Notes: generated by a model not told the origin, from the letters alone. 64,000 nucleotides of DNA from Domibacillus sp. DTU_2020_1001157_1_SI_ALB_TIR_016 (GCF_032341995.1 NZ_CP135439.1:2604001-2668000), one strand, 5' to 3'; shown: positions 26,620 through 36,139, numbered from the stretch's first letter. A program made the numbers and translations.

Positions 26620-26651
26620 ATTATAGGGATTGGGTGTGAAATAAGTGTGAA
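26620..26651 (-). promoter_or_regulatory. Operon promoter with tandem TTCACA repeats
   Basis: On the - strand two TTCACA hexamers start 11 bases apart, then nine bases, then TATAAT. The distal hexamer covers the expected -35 position, where no good -35 is seen. Hexamers with 11-base period are the binding pattern of PhoP/OmpR-type regulators, so activation by the operon's own regulator (or by PhoP) is likely. Confidence 0.6.
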
Positions 26652-26660
26652 GATTATTCG

Positions 26661-26682
26661 AAAAAGACGGCTGAAGCCGTCT
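26661..26682 (-). terminator. Terminator after yhgE
   Basis: GACGGC, loop TGAA, GCCGTC, then TTTTTC on the - strand, directly after the yhgE stop codon. Confidence 0.8.
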
Positions 26683-28964
26683 CATGCTGCTTCAAGCCGC
26701 CCATACTGCTTTTTGTACTGGCCGCGGAAATACAAAGCAGTTACCGTTATATTAAACAGGGTAAATCCAATTAAAACAGCGGCATTCTGCCACATAAATG
26801 TATAATCACCACTTGAAATAACGGCTCTAAACGCATTGATCGAATAAGCCATTGGCAAAAAGCTGGTCAAGTGCTGCAGTGCTTTCGGAATAAGCTCGAG
26901 CGGGAACGTTCCGCCGCTTGCTGTCAGCTGGCTGATCAAAATCAGCACTGCTACAAAACGGCCCGGATTGCCAAGAATCGTGGTCAGCATTTGAATGAGC
27001 GTCATAAAAGCAGCGCTCGTGATAAACGCCAATATAAAAAAGCGCGGTACGCTTTGCACATGTAAATGAAGCACGCCGAGCAAAAAGATCGATGCAGCTG
27101 CTGCCTGACACGCACCGACAAGCAGAAAGATACCAAGCTTTCCACGAAACCAGGCAAGTCCGCTTTTCGGCTGCTCCGGCACTTCTTTGAGCGGGAAAAT
27201 AATCGTCAGCATAATCGCACCAACAAACAAGCCGAGTGACAGCATATAAGGCGCCATGCCTGTTCCGTAGTTTGGCACTTTGTGTAAGGACTCTTTTTCT
27301 ACCTGCACCGGTTCTGCCATCATATTATACGTATCATCATCAGCTTTCACATCTCCTGCTTCACCCGCTGCTTTTGACAATTCCGCCTCCAATTTTTTTG
27401 TGCCTTGTTCCAGATCAGCAGATCCTTTGGCGAGTTCCGCAGAACCATCAGCCAGCTTCCCTGCCCCGTCAGATAACTGATGGGACCCGCCGGCAAGCTC
27501 CGATAATCCGGTTGAGAGGTCACCCGCTCCTTTTGCCACTGTATCGGCTCCTGATTTCGCTTCGGCTGTTTTTTCGGTCAGCGTGTTTAATCCGGTTACG
27601 AATGTCCCGCTGCCTGATTGAAGATTTTTCGTGCCTTCATTTAGTGTAGCGGCTCCCGACTGGAGGTTCCCAAGACCCGCCTGCAGCTGCTGCTGGCCTT
27701 TTTGTATCTCTCCAAGTCCAGCCGATAATTCATCCAGCTTGCCAGGCATCGTCTGTGAAACTGATTTATTTAATTCCCGTGCTCCTGATCCAATCTGGCT
27801 GCTCCCACTTTGCAGCTCATCAACTCCCGCTGAAATGCCTTCATTCAACTTTTCCTGCTGCGCAGCCATTTTTGTTTGCGTAGCAGCAATCTGTTCTTCC
27901 GTCATCACCTGTGATAACACCGGCAGCAGCTCATCCATTTGGGCTTTTTGCGCTGCACTAATTTGACTTTTCAACCTTGCTTCAAATTGATCCATGCCAG
28001 CGTTTAATTCATCTGCGCCTGAAGCAAGAGAAGCCGCTCCATCCGCCAAGGCTGGAACCTGTTCGCGAAATTGGTCTACGCCGCTTTTTGCAGCAGCGGT
28101 TCCGTCTATCAGCTTCGGCATACTACCATTTGCTGATGCAAGACCGTCTTTAAGAGAAGCCGACCCGGCAGCAAGCTGATCGATGCCCGCCTGCAGATTC
28201 TGTCCTCCGTCTGCAAGCTTTGCCTGTCCGTCTGCAAGCTGACTAAGGCCGCTGGAAAGAGAAGCCGCTCCGCTTGCGACCTGCTTCGACCCTTCCGTTG
28301 CTTTGTCTACTCCAGAAGCAAACGAAACCGAATTGTTCGCAAGATCGGCCAGATTTTTTTTCAATTCATTCGTGCCTTTTGTTATGTTCAGCGCGCCTTC
28401 GTCAAGCTTTTCGGCTCCTTTTCCAGCTTCTGTATAACCGTCTCCCATTTTCTTAACAGCGTCAAACATCGACTTTGCGTACGTTTTTGTGACGTCCTTT
28501 TGAATAGAAGCCCGAATTTCTTTCATCGCAGACTGGCCAATTTGCGAGGAAACAAAATTGTAGCTTTCATTTGACGTATAAATTAATTCAAGCTTTTCCG
28601 GTTTTGCATCCATTAACGTCGTAGCGTTTTGAGAGAAGCTTTCAGGTATTTCGATCATCATATAATATTCCTGCTGTTTTAAACCGTCGAGTGCTTCTTT
28701 TTTAGTGACGATGCGGAAATCAAAATCATTGCTTTTTTGGAGCTCTTTCTCGAGATCATCACCAATATGAAGGCTTTCTCCTTCGTAATCCGCTCCCTTA
28801 TCGTTATTGACAACTGCAACCGGCAGCTGGTCCAAATGTCCGTATGGGTCCCAAAATGCCCATAAAAAAATACCGGAATATAAAAGCGGAATCAGCATAA
28901 TGGCAATGATCGAAATGCGCAGCATACGATTTTGGCCGATTTCTTTTATTTCTTTCCAAAACAT
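26682..28964 (-). CDS. yhgE: YhgE/Pip-family membrane protein with long repeat coiled coil
   Basis: The 760-residue protein has a membrane helix at about 15-37, an extracellular part, and five to six helices in its last 200 residues, as in YhgE, Pip and EsaA. Residues about 190-560 are a long series of short repeats built on LxxGxxxL with many Ser, Ala and Gly (for example GAASLSSGLSQLADG), expected to form an extended extracellular coiled coil. Pip proteins are phage receptors in Lactococcus; EsaA-type relatives work with type VII secretion. No type VII genes are in the window. The adjacent TetR gene yhgD and the shared operator show its regulation. Confidence 0.9.
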   Translation of the reverse strand: MFWKEIKEIGQNRMLRISIIAIMLIPLLYSGIFLWAFWDPYGHLDQLPVAVVNNDKGADYEGESLHIGDDLEKELQKSNDFDFRIVTKKEALDGLKQQEYYMMIEIPESFSQNATTLMDAKPEKLELIYTSNESYNFVSSQIGQSAMKEIRASIQKDVTKTYAKSMFDAVKKMGDGYTEAGKGAEKLDEGALNITKGTNELKKNLADLANNSVSFASGVDKATEGSKQVASGAASLSSGLSQLADGQAKLADGGQNLQAGIDQLAAGSASLKDGLASANGSMPKLIDGTAAAKSGVDQFREQVPALADGAASLASGADELNAGMDQFEARLKSQISAAQKAQMDELLPVLSQVMTEEQIAATQTKMAAQQEKLNEGISAGVDELQSGSSQIGSGARELNKSVSQTMPGKLDELSAGLGEIQKGQQQLQAGLGNLQSGAATLNEGTKNLQSGSGTFVTGLNTLTEKTAEAKSGADTVAKGAGDLSTGLSELAGGSHQLSDGAGKLADGSAELAKGSADLEQGTKKLEAELSKAAGEAGDVKADDDTYNMMAEPVQVEKESLHKVPNYGTGMAPYMLSLGLFVGAIMLTIIFPLKEVPEQPKSGLAWFRGKLGIFLLVGACQAAAASIFLLGVLHLHVQSVPRFFILAFITSAAFMTLIQMLTTILGNPGRFVAVLILISQLTASGGTFPLELIPKALQHLTSFLPMAYSINAFRAVISSGDYTFMWQNAAVLIGFTLFNITVTALYFRGQYKKQYGRLEAA

Positions 28965-28980
28965 ATGATTACCTCCATAG

Positions 28981-29003
28981 TGACCAAATCGTTCATTCGG
29001 TCA
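28981..29003 (-). promoter_or_regulatory. YhgD-type operator upstream of yhgE
   Basis: TGACCAAAT and ATTCGGTCA are near-perfect inverted arms around five bases. It is a close copy of the palindrome in front of yhgD, lies between the two genes and ends about 16 bases before the yhgE start. Confidence 0.7.
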
Positions 29004-29026
29004 TTTTATTTCAAAAAGAAAGCCCC

Positions 29027-29599
29027 TTACCGGGACAGTCCTTTAAATATAAACAGCTCAAACAGTTTAGCAATTTCTTCTTTTGACAGCGTGCGGCCGC
29101 GCCGCTCCCAGTCCGCTACGAGCGTAACATAAAGCTTCAGCATCACAAAAGCGGCAATCTCAGGATCTGTCTGCTCAATTTCATTTTTCTTCATCGCTTC
29201 TTTCACTTTAGCGGCAATATAAGCGACAATGGCATCTTCCATTTTTTTTAATGCCTCGGCTGCTGCGGGTGTACCCATTTCCTTTTCTTCCTGGAACAGC
29301 TTGATCGCAAGCTGATGCTTTGTGCGGAAAACAAGCATTTCAAACAGCGCCAGATGAACATTTTCCTGGAAGGAATGTGCCGGGTCAATGACGGCTTCTG
29401 CCGCTTCTTTCATTTCTTCGATCAATGTCACCCAAATATCTTGAAATAATTCATCTTTATTTTTAAAAAAGGTATAAATAGTGCCTTTGCCGACATTGGC
29501 CAGTTTCGCCACCTGATCCATTGTGGTGGCCTTGTAGCCAAACATTGTAAACGATTTTGTTGCGGCTTCAATAATATCTTTTTTCCGTTCCGACGCCAC
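29027..29599 (-). CDS. yhgD: YhgD, TetR-family repressor
   Basis: The 190-residue length matches B. subtilis YhgD (191). The helix-turn-helix TTMDQVAKLANVGKGTIYTFFKNKDELF (positions about 26-53) is a standard TetR motif; the ligand domain is helical. The GTG at 29599 follows AGAGGTGGAG; the longer frame would start upstream of the operator-proximal leader. It sits directly upstream of yhgE in the same direction. Matching palindromes precede both genes, so it likely represses itself and yhgE. The inducing ligand is unknown. Confidence 0.9.
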   Translation of the reverse strand: MASERKKDIIEAATKSFTMFGYKATTMDQVAKLANVGKGTIYTFFKNKDELFQDIWVTLIEEMKEAAEAVIDPAHSFQENVHLALFEMLVFRTKHQLAIKLFQEEKEMGTPAAAEALKKMEDAIVAYIAAKVKEAMKKNEIEQTDPEIAAFVMLKLYVTLVADWERRGRTLSKEEIAKLFELFIFKGLSR

Positions 29600-29614
29600 T
29601 TCTCCACCTCTTTT

Positions 29615-29637
29615 TGACCAAAATAACATTTTGGTCA
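29615..29637 (-). promoter_or_regulatory. YhgD autoregulatory operator
   Basis: A perfect inverted repeat, TGACCAAAAT-N3-ATTTTGGTCA, lies between the promoter and the ribosome binding site of yhgD. Confidence 0.8.
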
Positions 29638-29653
29638 TTTAGTTCTGATGCTT

Positions 29654-29682
29654 ATTTTATGCTTCTCGTCTTTGCTTGTCAA
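29654..29682 (-). promoter_or_regulatory. Sigma-A promoter of yhgD
   Basis: A perfect TTGACA and TAAAAT are separated by 17 bases on the - strand, just upstream of the operator. Confidence 0.8.
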
Positions 29683-29683
29683 T

Positions 29684-29710
29684 AAAAAATCCCGCCGAAA
29701 AACGGCGGGA
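29684..29710 (-). terminator. Terminator after hemH
   Basis: CCCGCCG pairs with CGGCGGG, followed by ATTTTTTATT on the - strand. It closes the hemE-hemH unit directly after hemH. Confidence 0.85.
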
Positions 29711-29716
29711 TAGACG

Positions 29717-30661
29717 TTATAGTTTTCCTTCTTCCTTTAAGTGCTTCATGACTACAGCACCAAGTGCCTCAATAAATTCCGGACGGGCGTTTGGCATGGC
29801 TGGACGGTAGTATCCAGCACCGATTTCATCTGTAACAACCCGGCATTCATAATCATTATCGTACAGCACTTCAAGATGATCCGCCACAAATCCGGCCGGC
29901 ACATACATAAACGCTTTATAGTCGTTTTGCTCATATAAATCACGCGTTAAATCCTGAACATCCGGCCCAATCCATGGCTCCGGCGTATTGCCGGCACTTT
30001 GCCAGCCAACAGCATACTGCTCAACGCCCGCTGCGCCGGCAATTAAGTCGGCTGTTTCTTTCAGCTGCTGTGGATATGGATCACCCGCTGCAATGATTTT
30101 TTCCGGCAGGCTGTGTGCGGACACAATCAGTACAAAGTTCTTTCTTTCTTCCTCACTCATCGTTTGGAGGGTCGCTTCAATTTGATCTGCCCAGTATTGA
30201 ATAAATTTAGGCTCCTGATACCAGCTTTCAATTGACGTAATGGAAGGTCCGTTAATATTCGCTGACTCTTCAGCCGCCCGCTCATTATATGACTTCACAC
30301 TAAACGTAGAAAAGTGCGGCGCCAATACGATTGAAACAGCTTCCTCAATGCCGTCCTGCTTCATTTGATGTACAGCATCTTCAATAAAAGGCTCGATGTG
30401 CTTTAAGCCAATATACAGCTTAAATTCGATTTCCTGCTGCATATTGTTTAAGAAATCTGTAAGCTTCTGCGCCTGCTCTTCGGTGATTTTAGCAAGCGGC
30501 GAAATACCGCCAATGGCTTCATAGCGGCTTCGCAAATCTTCCAGCGCTTCCTCTGACGGCTTGCGGCCGTGCCGGATATGCGTATAGTATCGTTCAATAT
30601 CTTCTTCCTTGTAAGGCGTTCCGTACGCCATAACAAGAAGGCCCATCTGTTTTTTAGTCAT
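29717..30661 (-). CDS. hemH: Ferrochelatase (coproporphyrin type, HemH/CpfC)
   Basis: The 314-residue protein matches monomeric, soluble Bacillus ferrochelatase: start [20 protein letters not shown], then GGISPL, the metal-site histidine in [10 protein letters not shown] near residue 183, and the conserved acidic residue in [11 protein letters not shown]. In Gram-positive bacteria it inserts iron into coproporphyrin III, and ChdC then makes haem. GAGGTGG precedes the ATG. It follows hemE by 78 bases on the same strand; the usual third gene hemY is not here. Confidence 0.95.
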   Translation of the reverse strand: MTKKQMGLLVMAYGTPYKEEDIERYYTHIRHGRKPSEEALEDLRSRYEAIGGISPLAKITEEQAQKLTDFLNNMQQEIEFKLYIGLKHIEPFIEDAVHQMKQDGIEEAVSIVLAPHFSTFSVKSYNERAAEESANINGPSITSIESWYQEPKFIQYWADQIEATLQTMSEEERKNFVLIVSAHSLPEKIIAAGDPYPQQLKETADLIAGAAGVEQYAVGWQSAGNTPEPWIGPDVQDLTRDLYEQNDYKAFMYVPAGFVADHLEVLYDNDYECRVVTDEIGAGYYRPAMPNARPEFIEALGAVVMKHLKEEGKL

Positions 30662-30738
30662 GCTGCTTCCACCTCGTTTGATTCATTGCTTCTTTTGTCT
30701 AGTATGACATGAAAAAAAGATTCGTTAAAATAAATGGC

Positions 30739-31770
30739 TTATCGTGCTGTATATTCATGAACAAATGCAGTCAGGCGCTTTAACGTATCTGGATTTACTT
30801 CCGGGAATACACCGTGCCCAAGATTGAAAATATGGCCCGGTGACGCCAGCCCCTGATCTAAAATCGCCTTCGTGCGCTCTTCAATGAATTCCCACGGAGC
30901 CAGTAAAATGGCAGGGTCCAAGTTCCCCTGCAACGTTTTGGTCAAGCCCATTTCCCTTGCTTCAGCGATTTGGGTGCGCCAGTCGAGTCCGACTACATCA
31001 AGCGGAAGGTCATGCCACTCTTTTGCTAAATGGCTCGCGCCTACTCCAAACATAATCAGCGGCACTCCTTCTGAACGAAGCTCGCTGAAAATCCGTTCCA
31101 TCACCGGTTTAATAAACGTCCGGTAATCAGATACGTTTAGCGCACCTACCCACGAATCAAAAATCTGTATGGCTTTGGCGCCTGCTTTAACTTGGGAACG
31201 AACATATGTAATCGTCATGTCCGCTAATTTATCCATAAGCGCGAACCATGCTTTTGGCTCCGCGTACATAAATGCTTTTGTTTTATTGTAGTTTTTGGAT
31301 GGTCCGCCTTCGATCATATAACTGGCCAGCGTAAAAGGTGCACCGGCAAAACCAATTAACGGGACGTTCAACTGCTCTTCTGTCAGCAGCCGGATGGTCT
31401 CAAGCACATAAGGCACGTCGCTTTCCGGGTCGATCTCTCCAAGTTTTTCTACGTCCTGCAGCGAGCGGATCGGATTTGATATCACCGGGCCGATCCCAGA
31501 TTTTATATCTACATCCACTCCAATAGACGGAAGCGGGGACATAATATCTTTATAAAGAATCGCTGCATCAACATCGTACTGCTCAACCGGCAGGCGTGTA
31601 ACATACGCACAAATTTCCGGATGGTGTGTAATTTCAAACAGCGAATATTTTTCCTTCAGCTTCCGGTATTCCGGCTGTGAACGTCCTGCCTGGCGCATAA
31701 ACCAGACAGGTGTATAGTCTGTTTTTTCTCCCCGTGCCGCTTTTAAAAATGTATCATTCAAATGCCTCAT
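30739..31770 (-). CDS. hemE: Uroporphyrinogen decarboxylase
   Basis: The 343-residue TIM-barrel enzyme has both signature regions: [16 protein letters not shown] (residues 21-36) with the substrate-binding arginines, and [17 protein letters not shown] near residue 139. It removes the four acetate carboxyls of uroporphyrinogen III to give coproporphyrinogen III. An AAAGGTGG site precedes the ATG, and a sigma-A promoter is visible. It is the first gene of hemE-hemH. Downstream on the other strand is the haem-degrading hmoB. Confidence 0.97.
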   Translation of the reverse strand: MRHLNDTFLKAARGEKTDYTPVWFMRQAGRSQPEYRKLKEKYSLFEITHHPEICAYVTRLPVEQYDVDAAILYKDIMSPLPSIGVDVDIKSGIGPVISNPIRSLQDVEKLGEIDPESDVPYVLETIRLLTEEQLNVPLIGFAGAPFTLASYMIEGGPSKNYNKTKAFMYAEPKAWFALMDKLADMTITYVRSQVKAGAKAIQIFDSWVGALNVSDYRTFIKPVMERIFSELRSEGVPLIMFGVGASHLAKEWHDLPLDVVGLDWRTQIAEAREMGLTKTLQGNLDPAILLAPWEFIEERTKAILDQGLASPGHIFNLGHGVFPEVNPDTLKRLTAFVHEYTAR

Positions 31771-31821
31771 ATGGATTGAGAGCCACCTTTCAACTATGAC
31801 AGATTAGAATTACTATTATGT

Positions 31822-31850
31822 ATTATAGCTTACAATATGGTACTTTTCAC
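31822..31850 (-). promoter_or_regulatory. Sigma-A promoter of hemE-hemH
   Basis: GTGAAA and a perfect TATAAT with a 17-base spacer on the - strand, about 50 bases before the hemE start. Confidence 0.6.
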
Positions 31851-31941
31851 TAAAGAGGTGTACTGTTCGCAAATTTGCCAAAATAATGTGTGGAAATTGG
31901 AAAGAAGGGTACAAAAAAAGATATACTAGAACGTGAGGTGA

Positions 31942-32454
<513 letters not shown>

Positions 32455-32458
32455 TAAC

Positions 32459-32480
32459 AGCCAGGGGGTATCCCCTGGCT
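32459..32480 (+). terminator. Terminator after hmoB
   Basis: AGCCAGGGG pairs with CCCCTGGCT around a four-base loop. The T-run comes late (after TCTTGCCG), so it may be weak. Confidence 0.55.
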
Positions 32481-32491
32481 TCTTGCCGTTT

Positions 32492-33073
32492 TTATGCTTG
32501 AAGGCGGCGATTAAGCCGCTTGTTTAAGAAAAAAGCAATCAGCAGAAAAATTCCGCCGCCCAGCAGCCAGCCAGCTGCTACATCCGTTGCATAGTGGGCA
32601 TGACCCGCTACCCGGCTGGCGCCTGCTAAAAAGGCAAGCAGCAGTGCAGCCGCATAAAAAGACATGGTTTTTTTCACATATAAACAAAGAAAGTAGGCCA
32701 CAAACAAATAAAAAATAAGACCAATCATGGCATGACCGCTTACAAAGCTGAACCCATCTTCTCCATGTGGAAAGGGCGGCCGCTCGCGGGCGACCCACTC
32801 TTTCAATGCTTTATTTAGTACATTTCCGAGTCCTACACCAATCAAAACGGCCGTCATACCTGCTATGTTTCGCTTCCAAAACAGAAATACAATAAGCAGA
32901 ATAGCCCCTCCGCTTAAAACAGCTTGAGATCCAAGCACGCTGAAATGGGCAAAAAAAGAATCTCCATCAAAAGCATCTAGCATAGCGCGGTCGATGCCTG
33001 ATGCCCAGCCAGAATCAAATCCAAACAATAAAACCGCAAATACAGTCAAACAAGCTAAACTAATCCAGAGCAA
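32492..33073 (-). CDS. PAP2-family membrane phosphatase
   Basis: The 193-residue protein has about six helices and all three PAP2 motifs: KEWVARERPPF (motif 1, near residue 90), SGHA with the catalytic-pair histidine (near 113), and SRVAGHAHYATDVAAG (motif 3, near 152). Such enzymes dephosphorylate undecaprenyl pyrophosphate or phosphatidyl lipids on the outer membrane face. The substrate cannot be told from sequence. The start is TTG after GGGGTGTAGAGG. It is the last gene on this strand before the convergent hmoB. Confidence 0.85.
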   Translation of the reverse strand: MLWISLACLTVFAVLLFGFDSGWASGIDRAMLDAFDGDSFFAHFSVLGSQAVLSGGAILLIVFLFWKRNIAGMTAVLIGVGLGNVLNKALKEWVARERPPFPHGEDGFSFVSGHAMIGLIFYLFVAYFLCLYVKKTMSFYAAALLLAFLAGASRVAGHAHYATDVAAGWLLGGGIFLLIAFFLNKRLNRRLQA

Positions 33074-33143
33074 CCTCTACACCCCTGTATGTTTTTCAAC
33101 AGTGTAGCATGACCAATGAACTAGTGCCATACAAAATCCTTTT

Positions 33144-34352
33144 TTAAAAGCGATTCATTTTTTTCAACCGACCTGGTGTGTATATCCAAACAAAGAAAAG
33201 CGTGAACGTAACAGACGCAGACAAAACAATAGCGGCTTCCAGCCATCCGCCTGACAGAGCGGCAATGCCGAATACAACCGATTGAATCAGCAGTACACGC
33301 ATCAGTAAAAGCTGAAGTGCCCTTTGTTTTCCTTCTTCCCCTTCCGGATAAAGTTTCGGCCAGATCAGATAGCCGTGTTTGGCCCAAATAGGCAGTAATT
33401 GAAATCCGGTTAAGTACAAAAAGAGCAGCGCAGAAATGAGCTGAATCGGCAGCAGGCCGCTTAAGGTCATAATCAATGCAGCGATCACAGTCAGCCGGAC
33501 AAACAATCCAATATATTCATTCATCCGCACAAAGGTCCGGAAAAGCAGATACGTGTACGTGCCCTTTTCGGGTCCCGGCAGCAGGCCATCCAGCCAGGCA
33601 CGGCGCTTTACCGTTCCACGCAAATGCGGCACATCTGTAAACATATTCGCCAGCCGGTAAAAAGCCGCCATTCTTTTTCCTTCAAGCTCAGCCAGCAGTT
33701 CCCATTTTAAAGGACGGTTTCCGATCCGTCTTATATAAAACAGCCATAGCAGTCCAAGCAGCACAGCGGCACCGGCCCATACATACTCCGTTAAAAAAAC
33801 AGCCAATAGAAAAGTGACATTCAGCAGAAAACGAACTGCTATATCCATTGTTCGTGTTTGGCCTGTCAGCGTGTTTAACGCACGAAAACGACAAAATAAA
33901 TTCCAGATCTTCGCGGCCAAAACAGCGCCTAAAAATACAAAAAAGTTTTCATATCCTGTTCCCGCGGCTTTTGCGTACATCGGCATAGCAAAAGCTAACA
34001 GCGCAATGAGTACATAGCTTTGTGCTGCAAAGCTCGTCCACACCGCTTTTTGAAAATAAGCTTTCAACTCACTTTCAAGCGGAAGCAGGTACACCGTATC
34101 AGGCGGCTTTATATAGGTGTAAACGGGGCTCCAGGCAAGCACGGCACCGAGCACAGCTGCCATAATAAAAGGGGCCGGAAATGATTCATCAATGGTGCGT
34201 ATCCAGCCGCTGTAATAGTACAAAACCGCCCCAAGCGCAAAAACGAGCACAAAAGCCAGATGATCATTAAACATATAACGTGTATACTTGCGGATTTCCG
34301 CATAATATGCAGAAGCACGTTCTTTAAACAAATCGTTCGCTGAAAAATTCAT
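33144..34352 (-). CDS. ecsB: EcsB, membrane component of Ecs ABC transporter
   Basis: The 402-residue protein has about nine helices in paired groups and is close in length to B. subtilis EcsB (408). Its start FKERASAYYAEIRKYTRYMFNDH and the YTYIKPPDTVYLLPLE loop are typical. EcsAB affects secretion, SigW activation and regulated proteolysis by RasP, probably as an exporter. It begins four bases before the end of ecsA. ecsC, normally third, is not downstream: a copy is found at 58 kb on the other strand. Confidence 0.93.
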   Translation of the reverse strand: MNFSANDLFKERASAYYAEIRKYTRYMFNDHLAFVLVFALGAVLYYYSGWIRTIDESFPAPFIMAAVLGAVLAWSPVYTYIKPPDTVYLLPLESELKAYFQKAVWTSFAAQSYVLIALLAFAMPMYAKAAGTGYENFFVFLGAVLAAKIWNLFCRFRALNTLTGQTRTMDIAVRFLLNVTFLLAVFLTEYVWAGAAVLLGLLWLFYIRRIGNRPLKWELLAELEGKRMAAFYRLANMFTDVPHLRGTVKRRAWLDGLLPGPEKGTYTYLLFRTFVRMNEYIGLFVRLTVIAALIMTLSGLLPIQLISALLFLYLTGFQLLPIWAKHGYLIWPKLYPEGEEGKQRALQLLLMRVLLIQSVVFGIAALSGGWLEAAIVLSASVTFTLFFVWIYTPGRLKKMNRF

Positions 34353-35086
34353 AGTGCTGCTTCCTTCGTCAATTCTACATAAATATCATCCAGTGCAGCG
34401 CCCGGCATACTGAAATTACGGCGCAGCTCTTCCATTGTGCCTTTCGCACGCACGTGCCCTTCATGTAAAATCACAAATCTGTCACAATACTTTTCCGCCG
34501 TCGCCAAGATGTGTGTGGACATTAAAATGCCCGCACCGCTTCTTTTCATGTTATCCATTAGATCGAGAAGCGAACGGATACCGAGCGGGTCAAGTCCTAC
34601 AAATGGCTCATCGATAATATAAAGTGCCGGTTCCGTTAAAAACGCGCCCATAATCATCACTTTCTGTTTCATTCCTTTTGAAAAGTGAGCCGGAAACCAT
34701 TTCATCTTTGCATCGAGACGAAATTCTTTTAAAAGCGGGCCGATGCGTTTTTCATACTCCGCTTCTGATAAGCCATAAGCAGCGGCTGTTAACCGCATAT
34801 GTTCCTCAAGTGTCAGCTCATCATAAAGCACCGGTGTTTCCGGTATAAATGAAAACTGGCGCCGGTACACGGATGGATTTTCTTCAAGAGTGCGCCCATT
34901 GATCGAAACGCTTCCTTTCGTCGGCTCCATTAAGCCAATAATATGCTTGATAGCTGTACTTTTACCGGCTCCGTTTAATCCGATCAGCCCGACAAGCTCG
35001 CCCTTGCCGACTTGAAATGAAACGTCGTGCAGTACTGGTTTCCGGGTATATCCTCCGGTAATATTTTCCACAGATAATAATGACAT
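34349..35086 (-). CDS. ecsA: EcsA, ATPase of Ecs ABC transporter
   Basis: A 245-residue ABC ATPase with Walker A GLNGAGKST at residues 36-44, the Q-loop at FIPETPVLY, signature FSKGMKQKV, Walker B LYIIDEPFVGLD and the H-loop STHI. In Bacillus loss of EcsA lowers protein secretion and competence. It is divergent from hit, as in B. subtilis, and overlaps ecsB. AAAGGACG precedes the ATG. Confidence 0.95.
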   Translation of the reverse strand: MSLLSVENITGGYTRKPVLHDVSFQVGKGELVGLIGLNGAGKSTAIKHIIGLMEPTKGSVSINGRTLEENPSVYRRQFSFIPETPVLYDELTLEEHMRLTAAAYGLSEAEYEKRIGPLLKEFRLDAKMKWFPAHFSKGMKQKVMIMGAFLTEPALYIIDEPFVGLDPLGIRSLLDLMDNMKRSGAGILMSTHILATAEKYCDRFVILHEGHVRAKGTMEELRRNFSMPGAALDDIYVELTKEAAL

Positions 35087-35215
35087 TCGAAAACGTCCTT
35101 TCTCCTCAAATCGTTACCCGTATCATATCAAAATTATCCCTTTTGCACATAGTTCCCTGCACCTGGAATGTATGCTACACTTTTCTTAGCCAATACATAA
35201 AAGGAGTGCTGAATC

Positions 35216-35626
35216 ATGGACAACTGCATATTTTGTAAAATTATAAAAGGAGACATTCCGTCAGCAAAAGTATATGAAGACGAAAATGTCTATGCTTTTC
35301 TCGATATCAGCCAGGTAACAAAAGGCCATACACTGGTGATCCCAAAAGCACATCATGAAAACCTTTTCGAGCTTCACTCAGAAACAGCCGGCCCTTTCTT
35401 CGAATCGGTACAGAAAGTAGCGAAGGCCATTCAAGCTGCCTTCTCTCCTAAAGGGTTGAATTTATTAAACAATAACGGTGAAACAGCCGGACAGACGGTT
35501 TTCCATTACCATATGCACTTAATTCCGCGTTACGGAACAGATGACGGCTTCCATCCTTCATTTAAAGAAAGTAATGGCCAGTACGATTTAGCGCAAATTG
35601 CTTCTTTGATCCATTCTCGCCTTTAA
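35216..35626 (+). CDS. hit: HIT-family nucleotide hydrolase (Hit)
   Basis: The 136-residue protein has the histidine triad HYHMHLIP (about residues 101-108, active-site His the second) and an amino-terminal CIFCKI pair that with two histidines can hold zinc. HIT proteins cleave AMP from phosphoramidates and dinucleoside polyphosphates. AAAAGGAGTG lies before the ATG. B. subtilis hit has the same place opposite ecsA. Confidence 0.95.
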   Translation: MDNCIFCKIIKGDIPSAKVYEDENVYAFLDISQVTKGHTLVIPKAHHENLFELHSETAGPFFESVQKVAKAIQAAFSPKGLNLLNNNGETAGQTVFHYHMHLIPRYGTDDGFHPSFKESNGQYDLAQIASLIHSRL

Positions 35627-35727
35627 GAAGAAGCCGCTGACCGATGTTTGTCCGATTCTTTTTTCGGGAACGATAATTCATATATGTATGAGTAGATACG
35701 AATAACATGACTAAAGAGGTGGAAAAC

Positions 35728-36099
35728 ATGAATAAGAAAGCCCTATTTGCAGGATTTGCAGCTGGACTTGCCGGCGGTGCGGCGGCAGCGCTGTTGAATG
35801 CGCCGGCAAGCGGACAGGAAACACGTAAAAATTTAAAAAACAAGCAAGTATCCGCCAAGCTGGCTTCGATGGAAATCAAGGATAATGCCGGCCAGGTAAA
35901 AGAGTCCGTTAAGCATCTTGTTCAAACAGCGAAACAGGAAGTGCCTGAAAAAGTAAATAGTTTAAAAACAAATGCGGCTCTTTGGAAAGAAAGTATTGAG
36001 CCAAATGTTAAAACACTTCAAAAAGAAATTTCCAATATTCAACATACCGTTGAAGACCTGCAGGAAACTCTGCCGCAGCCGCCGGGCTCAGGCAAATAA
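35728..36099 (+). CDS. yhaH: YtxH-domain protein (YhaH-like)
   Basis: A 123-residue protein with an amino-terminal hydrophobic, glycine- and alanine-rich segment (FAGFAAGLAGGAAAALL, residues 7-23) that inserts in the membrane, the YtxH mark APASGQETRKNL, and then a long amphipathic helical tail. YtxH proteins are linked to stress and cell-envelope conditions; B. subtilis yhaH is sigma-B dependent in part. The ATG at 35728 follows AGAGGTGG; the longer frame is rejected. It lies between hit and hpr, as in B. subtilis, with trpP and serC missing. Confidence 0.85.
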   Translation: MNKKALFAGFAAGLAGGAAAALLNAPASGQETRKNLKNKQVSAKLASMEIKDNAGQVKESVKHLVQTAKQEVPEKVNSLKTNAALWKESIEPNVKTLQKEISNIQHTVEDLQETLPQPPGSGK

Positions 36100-36139
36100 A
36101 ATAAACGAAAAGGGAATTCCCTTTTCGTTTATTTTATTT
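36094..36139 (+). terminator. Perfect 46-base palindrome, yhaH terminator
   Basis: Both arms are 23 bases (AAATAAAATAAACGAAAAGG... centred on GAATTC) with no mismatch. The upstream arm includes the stop codon of yhaH and the downstream arm ends in a T-rich run, so it acts as a terminator. Confidence 0.8.

Noticed and set aside
27270..28420. Regularly repeated DNA inside yhgE as a possible CRISPR or satellite
   Set aside because: The repeats are short, degenerate and in frame, and they encode the coiled coil; there are no constant repeats with unique spacers.
35100..35215. trpP or serC remnants between ecsA and hit or yhaH
   Set aside because: These B. subtilis neighbours are absent, and the short gaps hold no trace of them.
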